From positions 1 through 38,569 of the forward strand of contig JADGCJ010000017.1 in the NCBI GenBank assembly GCA_015229045.1: 38,569 nt of DNA. The letters are read 5' to 3'. The DNA comes from Magnetococcales bacterium. Its GTDB lineage: Bacteria > Pseudomonadota > Magnetococcia > Magnetococcales > DC0425bin3. Both the position numbers and the translations under genes were made by a program. Position 1 is the stretch's first letter, and the number at the start of each line of letters is the position of its first letter. Under the pieces are notes generated by a model. It was not told the origin of the DNA and ran no database searches. It saw only the letters and a list, made by a program, of their open reading frames with translations. Below are positions 14,033 to 21,436 of this stretch, one piece after another.

Positions 14033-14680
14033 TCAAGGAGACGGTGTCTCTGGCAGATTTTTCCCTATCGCGCACCATCTGCGGATCAGACACGCCGCGC
14101 AGCGCGGACGACGCGCCTGGCAGACATGGCGACCATGCAGGATCAACCAGTGATGGGCATGGAGCAAAAACTGCGGAGGAATCGTCACCAGCAAAATTTT
14201 TTCCACCTGGGCCGGGGTCTTTCCTGACGCCAGACCCGTGCGATTGGCCACGCGAAAGACGTGCGTATCCACGGCCACCGTTGGTTGCCGGAAGATAATG
14301 TTGAGAACCACATTGGCCGTTTTCCGTCCCACTCCGGGCAGTGACTCCAGCGCCTCCCGCCGATCCGGCACTTGGCCATCAAATTTTGTCAATAAATCGT
14401 GGCACAAGTGGTCAATATTTCGGGCTTTGGTATGATAGAGTCCAATGCGACGAATGTGCCGACTGATCCCCTCCTCGCCCAACTCCACCATGGCACGGGG
14501 ATCCGGCGCAACAGCGAAGAGCGTTGGCGTCACCTGGTTGACGACCTTGTCCGTGGCCTGGGCCGAAAGAACCACGGCGACCAGCAGTTCAAAGGGGTTG
14601 CGGAAGGAGAGCTCCCCGCGTGGCTCGGGATTATCGAGTTGAAATGCGGAAAAAACTGCCATCACGTCCGATTTTTTCAT
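14033..14680 (-). CDS. nth: Endonuclease III (DNA glycosylase/AP lyase)
   Basis: A 215-residue base-excision-repair enzyme that removes oxidised pyrimidines and cuts the abasic strand. The helix-hairpin-helix LPGVGRKTANVVL contains the catalytic Lys120; the catalytic Asp138 is in VAVDTHVFRV. The [4Fe-4S] cluster ligands keep the exact spacing C-x6-C-x2-C-x5-C (Cys187, Cys194, Cys197, Cys203). The ATG at 14680 gives the usual family length (about 211) and is preferred to a TTG 30 bases upstream that adds an unconserved tail. The gene diverges from the molybdopterin oxidoreductase, with 47 bases between the start codons. The 160-base spacer to the DUF3800 gene holds hairpins and no convincing gene. 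Confidence 0.96.
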   Translation of the reverse strand: MKKSDVMAVFSAFQLDNPEPRGELSFRNPFELLVAVVLSAQATDKVVNQVTPTLFAVAPDPRAMVELGEEGISRHIRRIGLYHTKARNIDHLCHDLLTKFDGQVPDRREALESLPGVGRKTANVVLNIIFRQPTVAVDTHVFRVANRTGLASGKTPAQVEKILLVTIPPQFLLHAHHWLILHGRHVCQARRPRCAACLIRRWCAIGKNLPETPSP

Positions 14681-14727
14681 ATCCTGGGGACCCGGAAAGC
14701 ATCGACTCAAAGAGAGAGAGGTCGTCC

Positions 14728-16800
14728 ATGCCCGACATCGAACACCCTAGCACATGTCCTCTCGATTGTCCCAGTGCCTGCGCCCTGCTCGTTCGCGTCG
14801 ATGCCAAAGGGCGTCTGCTATCGATTCGCGGCAACCCCGATCACCCCTTCACCCGAGGCGTGATCTGCGGCAAGGTCAATCGCTATCGGGAGATCCAGGA
14901 GGGACCGCGCATCGGTCACCCCCTAATCCGCAAGGGTGCCAAGGGGCAAGGCCAGTTTCGGCAAGCAAGCTGGGACGAGGCCCTGGATGTCGTGGCGGAA
15001 AATCTGCAAAAAGCCATGGATCGGCACGGGCCGGAGAGTGTCTTTCCCTACTTCTATGGCGGCACGATGGGCATTGTGCAAAGATCGGCCTGGGATCGCC
15101 TGACCCATCGGCTGGGCTGGTCACGCCTGGAAAAAAATATTTGCTCAGGCATCGGGCAGGCCGGCTGGCTGGCCGGGGTCGGCAAAGGCATCGGTCCGGA
15201 TCCTGCGGAGATGCTGGAGAGCGATCTCATCATCCTCTGGGGTATCAATGCCGTCTCGACCAACATCAACCTGATGTCCTTCGTCAAGGAGGCCCGCCAT
15301 CGGGGGGCGTCGCTGGTGGTGGTCGATCCGTATCGCAATCGCACGGCCCGCCTGGCCGATCGCCATATTCCCCTGCGTCCAGGCACCGATGGTGCCCTGG
15401 CTGCGGCCATGATCCATGTCCTCCTGGAAGAGGGTCTTGACGATCCAGCCTACCTGGCCACGTTCACCGATTTTGACCAGGAGCTGCGGACGCATCTGCA
15501 ATCACGCACCCCCGAGTGGGCCTCGGCCATCACCGGCCTGCCCCCGGAGGAGATTCGTGCCTTTGCCCTGCGCTATGGGCGGGCCAAAGCACCGTTCATC
15601 CGTCTGGGCTATGGCATGACCCGTCATAACAATGGTGCGGTCAATGTCCATGCCGTCTCCTGCCTGCCCGCCGTGACCGGAGCCTGGGCACGCAAAGGCG
15701 GTGGCATCCTGTTCAGCACCGGCGATGCCTTGCGCATCCAGGATGAACCCGTCCGGCAGACCGGCTGGACGGGAACACCGCAAACCCGCCTCCTGGACAT
15801 GAGCCGTCTGGGCGTCATCCTGACCGATCAGAGTCTGGCCCCGCCTGTCGCAGCATTGATCGTTGCCAATGCCAACCCGGTGGCTGCCTGCCCGGATCTG
15901 CGCCGGGTACGTGCCGGCGTCGCCCGTGAGGATCTTTTCACGGTTGTCCACGAGCAGGTCATGACCGATACGGTCCTTTGGGCCGATGTGGTGTTCCCTG
16001 CCACGACCTTTCTTGAACACGAGGATATTTACAAATCCTACGGTCAAAACACCCTGCAATACGCCAAACCGCTGCTCTCTCCCTTCAAGGAGGCACGTTG
16101 CAATCACGAGCTGGTCAACGAACTGGCCAATCGCCTGGGACGCAAGGAGGAGCCTTTCACCCGCTCTGTCACCGAAACCATTCAGGAAGTCCTGACAGCC
16201 TCGGGGATCCCCGCCCCGGAAGCGTGGGGAGGAAAAACCTGGCTCGACTTTACCCCCAACCCCGACGAAGCCCATTTTCGCCGGGGCTTTGCCCAGGCAG
16301 ATGGGCGGTTTCATTTTCGTCCGGGTTGGAGCGATGCCCGCATGCCGCCATTTCCGGATCACTGGGCGGTCAATCGTCGCGACCAGCTCCAGCAGGCCGA
16401 ACGCTATCCCCTCGACTTCATGACCCCTCCGGCACACGATGTCCTCAATACCACCTTCACGGTTGCCGAACGGGCACACCGTCGCCGGGGCCACCCCACG
16501 CTGTGGATTCACCCCGGCGACGCTGCATCGCGTGGCATCAAGGATGGCTCGCCGGTTTCGGTGTTCAACGACCTGGGCGGCCTGACCATGACAGCCAAAT
16601 TGACCACCGATGTGCGTCCAGGCCTTTGCCTGTGCGAATCAAACTATCATGGATCGGAGTTCCCCGAGGGCATCTCCCTGAATGCGCTCACCCACGGTGA
16701 TCGGGTCGCGCCGGCAGGAGGGGCCGCCTTCCATGACAATCGGGTGGAGGTGCGTTCCCTGGAACGGCGAACCAAGGAGCACTCGTTCCCGGTGCTTTGA
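14728..16800 (+). CDS. Molybdopterin oxidoreductase of the DMSO-reductase family
   Basis: A 690-residue bis-MGD molybdo/tungsto-enzyme. An N-terminal [4Fe-4S] site uses Cys10, Cys14, Cys18 and Cys47, followed by the conserved Lys49 that links the cluster to the pterin. The candidate metal ligand is Cys139, in the KNICSG segment. The C-terminal dinucleotide-binding domain spans about 570-680 (HPTLWIHPGDAASRGIKDG). There is no twin-arginine leader, so it is probably cytoplasmic despite the Tat genes elsewhere in the window. The start at 14728 has GAGAGAGG six bases upstream; longer in-frame starts overlap nth. No small subunit, membrane anchor or cofactor chaperone is adjacent, so the substrate cannot be named. 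It is followed after 56 bases by nagZ. Confidence 0.88.
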   Translation: MPDIEHPSTCPLDCPSACALLVRVDAKGRLLSIRGNPDHPFTRGVICGKVNRYREIQEGPRIGHPLIRKGAKGQGQFRQASWDEALDVVAENLQKAMDRHGPESVFPYFYGGTMGIVQRSAWDRLTHRLGWSRLEKNICSGIGQAGWLAGVGKGIGPDPAEMLESDLIILWGINAVSTNINLMSFVKEARHRGASLVVVDPYRNRTARLADRHIPLRPGTDGALAAAMIHVLLEEGLDDPAYLATFTDFDQELRTHLQSRTPEWASAITGLPPEEIRAFALRYGRAKAPFIRLGYGMTRHNNGAVNVHAVSCLPAVTGAWARKGGGILFSTGDALRIQDEPVRQTGWTGTPQTRLLDMSRLGVILTDQSLAPPVAALIVANANPVAACPDLRRVRAGVAREDLFTVVHEQVMTDTVLWADVVFPATTFLEHEDIYKSYGQNTLQYAKPLLSPFKEARCNHELVNELANRLGRKEEPFTRSVTETIQEVLTASGIPAPEAWGGKTWLDFTPNPDEAHFRRGFAQADGRFHFRPGWSDARMPPFPDHWAVNRRDQLQQAERYPLDFMTPPAHDVLNTTFTVAERAHRRRGHPTLWIHPGDAASRGIKDGSPVSVFNDLGGLTMTAKLTTDVRPGLCLCESNYHGSEFPEGISLNALTHGDRVAPAGGAAFHDNRVEVRSLERRTKEHSFPVL

Positions 16801-16856
16801 TATGTTGTGTCGTCCAACTCCATCGGCGACACCCTCTGTTTTCCACCCATGCAGAT

Positions 16857-17966
16857 ATGACTCCCATGACCCTCTACCCCGGACAATCTCTTGTCACCAG
16901 TCTTTCCGGCCCGGAACTCAACGCGGATGAGGCGTATTTTCTGCGTTCGAGTCGTCCATCCGGTGTCATTTTGTTTGCGCGCAATCTTGTTGACGTGTTC
17001 CAGATTCAAGAACTCATTCGTGCCATTCGGGGCGCGGTGACCCCCTCGCCCACCCTTTGGCTGGACCAGGAAGGGGGGCGGGTGCAACGTCTGCGCCGTC
17101 CCCTGACGGCCTGTCCGAGTCCTGGCCGGTTTGCTGAATTGGAGCGCCATGATCCCGTTCAGGCCAGAGAGCTTTCCCGTCAGGCGGGTTGGTTGAATGG
17201 TCGGGAGTTGGCCACCCTCGGCATCGGGGTGAATTGCGCTCCGGTCCTCGACATACGCGAGTCGCAGGCCGATCCGGTGATCGGCGAACGCGCCTTCGGC
17301 TGGGATCCGCAGCAGGTGATACGTCTGGCCGGTGCCTGGCTGGAGGGTTTCACCTCCACCGGAGGCGTGGCCGTGGGCAAGCACTTCCCCGGCCATGGCG
17401 CCGCCCGCGCCGACTCCCATAAATCCCTGCCCCGCATCGAAAAGGATCGCCACACTCTGGATTGTTGGGAGCTGCGCCCTTTTCGGGAGCTTTTGTCGCG
17501 TTTGCCTCTCCTCATGACCGCCCATCTGGTGGCCACCGGGATCGATCCGCAACACCCTGCCACCTGGTCGGCGCCACTCCTGCGGGATATCTTGCGTCAC
17601 CAATGGCGTTACGAGGGTTTGCTAGTCTCCGACGCCCTGGAGATGGGTGCCTTGTCAGGCCCCCTGGATGACCGCGCCGAGATGGCCCTGCGCGCCGGCT
17701 GCGATCTTGTCCTTTGTTGCACGGGTCGTCTGGATGACTCCATGTTGGCTCTCGCCGGTTTGGAACGGGCCTTGGCCGCGACAGATGCCGTTCCCAATAC
17801 TGCCGACATCAGTCGTCGCATCGAACGCACTCTGGCCCCGGCCCGCATCGAGCCGGGCGACATGGATGCCCTGCTGGCCGAGACGGAATACCAACGTTGG
17901 CGTCACGCCCTGGAGAGGGTGCAAGATACCCACGCCGCGCCTGATCCAACGGCACCGACCCATTGA
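16857..17966 (+). CDS. nagZ: Beta-N-acetylhexosaminidase NagZ (glycoside hydrolase family 3)
   Basis: A 369-residue cytoplasmic enzyme of peptidoglycan recycling that releases GlcNAc from GlcNAc-anhydroMurNAc peptides. GH3 NagZ markers are all present: WLDQEGGRVQRL (68-79), the loop KHFPGHG (175-181), the catalytic Asp186-Ser-His188 dyad, and the nucleophile Asp259 in VSDALEMGAL. The start is uncertain. ATG at 16857 or at 16866 fits the domain boundary; neither has a strong ribosome site, and an in-frame TTG at 16797 would overlap the previous gene. NagZ is about 340 residues in E. coli; the excess is a short C-terminal tail. It probably shares a transcript with the following DUF971 gene, 30 bases away. 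Confidence 0.93.
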   Translation: MTPMTLYPGQSLVTSLSGPELNADEAYFLRSSRPSGVILFARNLVDVFQIQELIRAIRGAVTPSPTLWLDQEGGRVQRLRRPLTACPSPGRFAELERHDPVQARELSRQAGWLNGRELATLGIGVNCAPVLDIRESQADPVIGERAFGWDPQQVIRLAGAWLEGFTSTGGVAVGKHFPGHGAARADSHKSLPRIEKDRHTLDCWELRPFRELLSRLPLLMTAHLVATGIDPQHPATWSAPLLRDILRHQWRYEGLLVSDALEMGALSGPLDDRAEMALRAGCDLVLCCTGRLDDSMLALAGLERALAATDAVPNTADISRRIERTLAPARIEPGDMDALLAETEYQRWRHALERVQDTHAAPDPTAPTH

Positions 17967-17996
17967 TTCTTTTATCTTTCTCAGGAGCCTGTCATC

Positions 17997-18392
17997 ATGA
18001 CCTACGGCAGCCGTCACCTTCCCACAGAGCTTCGGCAGATCAGCAAGGATCGGCTGCTCCGCATCACCTGGAACACCGGGGAACACATGGAGTTGACCAT
18101 GGAATATCTGCGCGTGGTCTGCCCGTGCGCCGATTGTCGCGGTCATACCCCGGATCAACGCAAAGTCATCGATGGCAAACAGGATGTGACCATCACGTCC
18201 ATAACCCCGGTTGGCCGCTATGCCGTCAAGATTGCCTTCAGCGACGGCCACGATACCGGCGTCTACTCCTGGGAGACCCTCTGGGAGGTGGGAACCGGGA
18301 AAGAGTCCCTGTGGCAGGCCTACCTGGATGACCTGACACGCACCCACAAACGTCGCAAACCGAGCGTCTTTCCCATCAAGGTCGTGAAATGA
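17997..18392 (+). CDS. DUF971 / GBBH-like N-terminal domain protein
   Basis: A 131-residue single-domain protein of the DUF971 family, which corresponds to the N-terminal domain of gamma-butyrobetaine hydroxylase and is also found attached to Mrp/ApbC-type Fe-S carriers. The conserved centre is LRVVCPCADCRGH, where Cys42, Cys44 and Cys47 could bind metal. It lacks the oxygenase domain, so it is not itself a hydroxylase; a role in metal or Fe-S handling is inferred only. AGGAG lies about ten bases before the ATG. Its stop overlaps the start of the next gene in an ATGA junction (18389-18392), which implies translational coupling. Confidence 0.85.
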   Translation: MTYGSRHLPTELRQISKDRLLRITWNTGEHMELTMEYLRVVCPCADCRGHTPDQRKVIDGKQDVTITSITPVGRYAVKIAFSDGHDTGVYSWETLWEVGTGKESLWQAYLDDLTRTHKRRKPSVFPIKVVK

Positions 18393-19219
18393 TTCCACTG
18401 CCGGATCACGATGGACACGCGACTAAAAAAACGACGCATCTCAAGATGGATTCGGTTTCAAAGGGCGACGGGGAATCTTTGATCGACAGGGGGCAGGGCA
18501 TGATCTCATTGGAACACTTTGTGGCGGGAATCGACTTTTCTGGTTTATTGCCCGAGGATCCGGGGTTGATTTTGTTGACGGGAAATTCGACCGACCCCAT
18601 CGTGACGCTGGCCGATTGGCGGTTGACCCGCTTTCCCGAGTCGGATGAGCTTTATCATCAACGCCTGAAGCCGCTGTGCGCAATGCCGCGCATGGCCACC
18701 ACAGCCATTGGTGGCATCATCAATCGGGTGGTCTCCTCTCTGCCCGAGGAGCAATGTTATGTCAACATTGGGGTGTGGAACGGTTTCAGTCTGTTGACCG
18801 GCATGGCTGGCAATCCGGACAAGCGGTGTATCGGGGTGGACAATTTTTCGCAATTCGGCGGTCCCCGCGAGCCGTTCCTGGAACGATTCCAGGGTTCAGC
18901 CTCTCCCCGGCACACGTTTCATGACATGGACTATCGCGACTATTTTCGCCAGGTGCATCAGGAGTCCATCGGCTTTTATCTCTACGACGGCGACCACGAA
19001 GCCGAACATCAATACGCGGGGTTGAAGATTGCCGAACCCTGGTTCGCCGATGGTTGTGTCATCATGGTGGACGATATCAACACCGAAGGCCCCATGTTGG
19101 GTACGGCACGGTTTCTGGAGGAGTCCCCCGGCAAGTATCAAGCCATTGCCAATCGCTACACCGCCCACAACTCCCATCCCACCTTTTGGAATGGCATGTT
19201 TTTGTTTCGCAAGGTTTAA
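18389..19219 (+). CDS. Class I SAM-dependent methyltransferase-fold protein (Methyltransf_24-like)
   Basis: A 276-residue protein with a Rossmann-type methyltransferase core. The motif I-like segment YVNIGVWNGFSLLTGM is at 124-139, the acidic end of beta-2 is IGVDNFS (148-154), YLYDGDHEAEHQYAGL is at 198-212, and IMVDDINTEG (225-234) resembles the Methyltransf_24/cephalosporin-hydroxylase-like group. Those proteins commonly modify sugars or are encoded near glycan genes; the substrate is unknown. The glycine signature is looser than in typical methyltransferases, so catalysis is not certain. Residues 1-40 are not conserved-looking. It overlaps the DUF971 stop by four bases. Its own stop overlaps the stop of the convergent HD-GYP gene (19216-19219), leaving no intergenic space for a terminator. 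Confidence 0.75.
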   Translation: MIPLPDHDGHATKKTTHLKMDSVSKGDGESLIDRGQGMISLEHFVAGIDFSGLLPEDPGLILLTGNSTDPIVTLADWRLTRFPESDELYHQRLKPLCAMPRMATTAIGGIINRVVSSLPEEQCYVNIGVWNGFSLLTGMAGNPDKRCIGVDNFSQFGGPREPFLERFQGSASPRHTFHDMDYRDYFRQVHQESIGFYLYDGDHEAEHQYAGLKIAEPWFADGCVIMVDDINTEGPMLGTARFLEESPGKYQAIANRYTAHNSHPTFWNGMFLFRKV

Positions 19220-21423
19220 TGCTTCGAAGAGGCTTCCTGCTTCGCCCGACAAGCATCCGGATCGACACGATCTATCTGCTCAGGTTTCAAGTATTTTTCC
19301 GCGTAGGTCTGGTAGATGCCACTGCTGAGGAACAGGTCAAACAGTTCGCCGTCAATGTGCTGATCCTTGACCATGAAGGACATGATTTTCAACGCCTCGG
19401 AGAGATTTTTTGCCTTCTTGTAAGGGCGATCCGATGCTGTCAGGGCCTCGAAAATATCCGCAATGGCCAGGATGCGCGCCTGCACCGACTGCTGCTCGTG
19501 TTGCAGACGACGCGGATACCCCTTGCCGTTCTGCATTTCGTGGTGGGCACCCGCATATTCGACAATGTTGCGCATGCCCTTGGGAAAAGGGAGCTGCGAC
19601 AGCATGATGATCGAATAGATGACATGCTCGTTGATTTTGTAGCGCTCCTCGTCATTGAGGGTGCCACGGGCGATGCGCAGGTTATACAGCTCGCCATTGT
19701 GGTAGAGGTGCTCCGGTACCGGCAGGCGGATGCCCCAGGCATCGGGATTGTAGGACAAAGGCACCTCCCGGCGCGAAATGACATGGCTCGGTCTGTCCAT
19801 CAGCAGGGTCTCCACGACCGGCAACGGCGCTGCGGGAACATCCTTGATCCGGTCCAGCTCCATATGAGAAAGCCCCAGGCGATCATCGAAGGTGCGTTGC
19901 CAGGTACGTTGGGCGATGCGTTCCAGACGGGCGATCTTGTCGGGAGACATGAACTCATCCCCCACGTTACACTGGGCAACGAAGGCAAAATCGCTCTCCA
20001 GCTCTGCCATGGTCGCCGCTCTCTCCGCTTCGATGCGTTGCCGGTCTGCGCCTGGCTCCTGGCTGGCGCGCAGGGCGGCAATGTCACAATCCCGGCGCAA
20101 CACCTCGAAGCGGGTGCGAATCTCATGGATGCGATTGTAGAGGGTCTCCAGCTTGGTGGCCTTGTCAACGACAAATTCCGGGGTCGTCACCTTGCCGCAA
20201 TCGTGCATCCATCCTGCCAGTTGGAAGGATTTCCACTCGTCCGCAGTCATGGAAAAACCGGCAAAAGGGCCTGACGTGGCATTGCAGGCTGCCTCGGCCA
20301 GAAGGCGTCCCAGCTCGGGTACCCGCTCGCAATGGCCGCCGGTGTAGGGGGATTTGGCATCGATGGCGCTTGCGACCAGCTTGATGATGGCATCGAAAAG
20401 TTTCTCCATGGCCACGATCAAATGGTGGTTATCCAGAGCCACCCCTGCCTGGGAGGCCATCGCCTCGGCCAATTGGACCATCCCGGGCTGGAAAGGAATG
20501 AGGTCACCCGTTTCGGGATTCATGGCATTGATCAGCTGCAACACCCCCACGGGTTCGCCGCTGCGCGATTTGAGGGCAACGGTCAGCATCGACCGGGTGT
20601 GATAGCCGGTCGACTCGTCGAACTTGCGCACCCCGGTGACATCGAACGGGTTGCAGTCGTCGTAGATGTCGCTCAGGGAGACGCTCTCTCCCGTCAGGGC
20701 CACATGGACCGAAACATAGTGATGGTTCTCCCGGCCGGTGACAGGATCGCGGAGAGGGATGGAGGACATGGGCAGGTCATCCTTGCGGGAACGAATGGCA
20801 AAGGAGACACTCTCTCCATCGCAGAGATAGAGCGTGGCGGCATCGGCGTGCATCAGCTCCTTGCCTCCCATGAGGATCATTTCCAGCAAGCGATGCGTAT
20901 CCCGTTCCTGCGACAGGGCCAGACCCAACTCCACCAGCTTTTGCAGCTTGTTTTGTGAGATGAGCAGATCCTGCGTCCGCTCTCTCACCTTCTCCTCCAG
21001 GAGATGATTTTGATCTTCCAGCTGATCACGGGCGTCTTTCAAGGCCAGCTGGGAGCGTGTCCGGGCCAACAGAATGGGCGGACTGATGGGTTTGGCGATA
21101 TAATCGACAGCCCCCAAGGCCAGACCACGCTCTTCGTCTTCCGTTTCGCTTTTGGCCGTCAAAAAGATCACGGGAATGTTGCGAGTCATGGTATCGGCCC
21201 GCAATCGACGCAACACCTCAAAACCATCCATGCCGGGCATCATGATATCCAACAGGATCAAATCCGGCGGACTCTCGGAACAGGCAATACGCAGGGCGCG
21301 TTCCCCGGAATTGGCCACTTTGACCTTGTAGGTATCTCTGAGTACACCGCTCACCAGGGTCAAATTGTCGGGTGTGTCATCCACCACCAGAATGGAGTGT
21401 TTTTCGCCGAGGGGATTGGGCAC
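19216..21423 (-). CDS. Response regulator with GAF and HD-GYP domains (c-di-GMP phosphodiesterase)
   Basis: A 735-residue protein. A receiver domain (about 8-125) has the phospho-acceptor Asp59 in LILLDIMMP and the conserved Lys in YIAKP. A coiled coil (about 128-165), a GAF domain (about 170-340) and an HD-GYP domain follow. The metal site is intact: His407-Asp408 (WMHDCGKV), a second His in the NEHV motif, HHE, and Gly635-Tyr-Pro637 (NGKGYP). It should hydrolyse c-di-GMP when phosphorylated. Between HD and GYP are about 230 residues, far more than the usual 90 or so, so an insert interrupts the fold. The GTG start at 21423 has a perfect AAGGAGG that overlaps the kinase stop. The upstream hybrid kinase is the likely phosphodonor. 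Confidence 0.92.
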   Translation of the reverse strand: MPNPLGEKHSILVVDDTPDNLTLVSGVLRDTYKVKVANSGERALRIACSESPPDLILLDIMMPGMDGFEVLRRLRADTMTRNIPVIFLTAKSETEDEERGLALGAVDYIAKPISPPILLARTRSQLALKDARDQLEDQNHLLEEKVRERTQDLLISQNKLQKLVELGLALSQERDTHRLLEMILMGGKELMHADAATLYLCDGESVSFAIRSRKDDLPMSSIPLRDPVTGRENHHYVSVHVALTGESVSLSDIYDDCNPFDVTGVRKFDESTGYHTRSMLTVALKSRSGEPVGVLQLINAMNPETGDLIPFQPGMVQLAEAMASQAGVALDNHHLIVAMEKLFDAIIKLVASAIDAKSPYTGGHCERVPELGRLLAEAACNATSGPFAGFSMTADEWKSFQLAGWMHDCGKVTTPEFVVDKATKLETLYNRIHEIRTRFEVLRRDCDIAALRASQEPGADRQRIEAERAATMAELESDFAFVAQCNVGDEFMSPDKIARLERIAQRTWQRTFDDRLGLSHMELDRIKDVPAAPLPVVETLLMDRPSHVISRREVPLSYNPDAWGIRLPVPEHLYHNGELYNLRIARGTLNDEERYKINEHVIYSIIMLSQLPFPKGMRNIVEYAGAHHEMQNGKGYPRRLQHEQQSVQARILAIADIFEALTASDRPYKKAKNLSEALKIMSFMVKDQHIDGELFDLFLSSGIYQTYAEKYLKPEQIDRVDPDACRAKQEASSKH

Positions 21424-21429
21424 AGGGAT

Positions 21430-21436
21430 CCTCCTT
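21430..21436 (-). promoter_or_regulatory. Strong ribosome-binding site fixing the GTG start of the HD-GYP gene
   Basis: AAGGAGG lies six bases upstream of the GTG at 21423-21421, and its first two A residues belong to the TAA stop of the preceding kinase gene (21437-21435). This arrangement couples translation of the two genes. Confidence 0.8.

Noticed and set aside
13743..14093. Minus-strand frame across the DUF3800 end and the spacer before nth
   Set aside because: It runs antisense through the DUF3800 coding end and through hairpin sequence. It has no recognisable domain and no ribosome site.
13960..14298. Plus-strand frame beginning MSTKKSTIHRLNRIEND with a GGGGAG upstream
   Set aside because: Most of it is antisense to nth, and past the first 25 residues the composition is that of a shadow frame. 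A real gene would leave nth overlapped for most of its length.
14728..16800. Tat signal on the molybdopterin oxidoreductase, which would link it to the tat genes
   Set aside because: No twin-arginine motif or hydrophobic leader precedes the [4Fe-4S] cysteines, which begin at residue 10.
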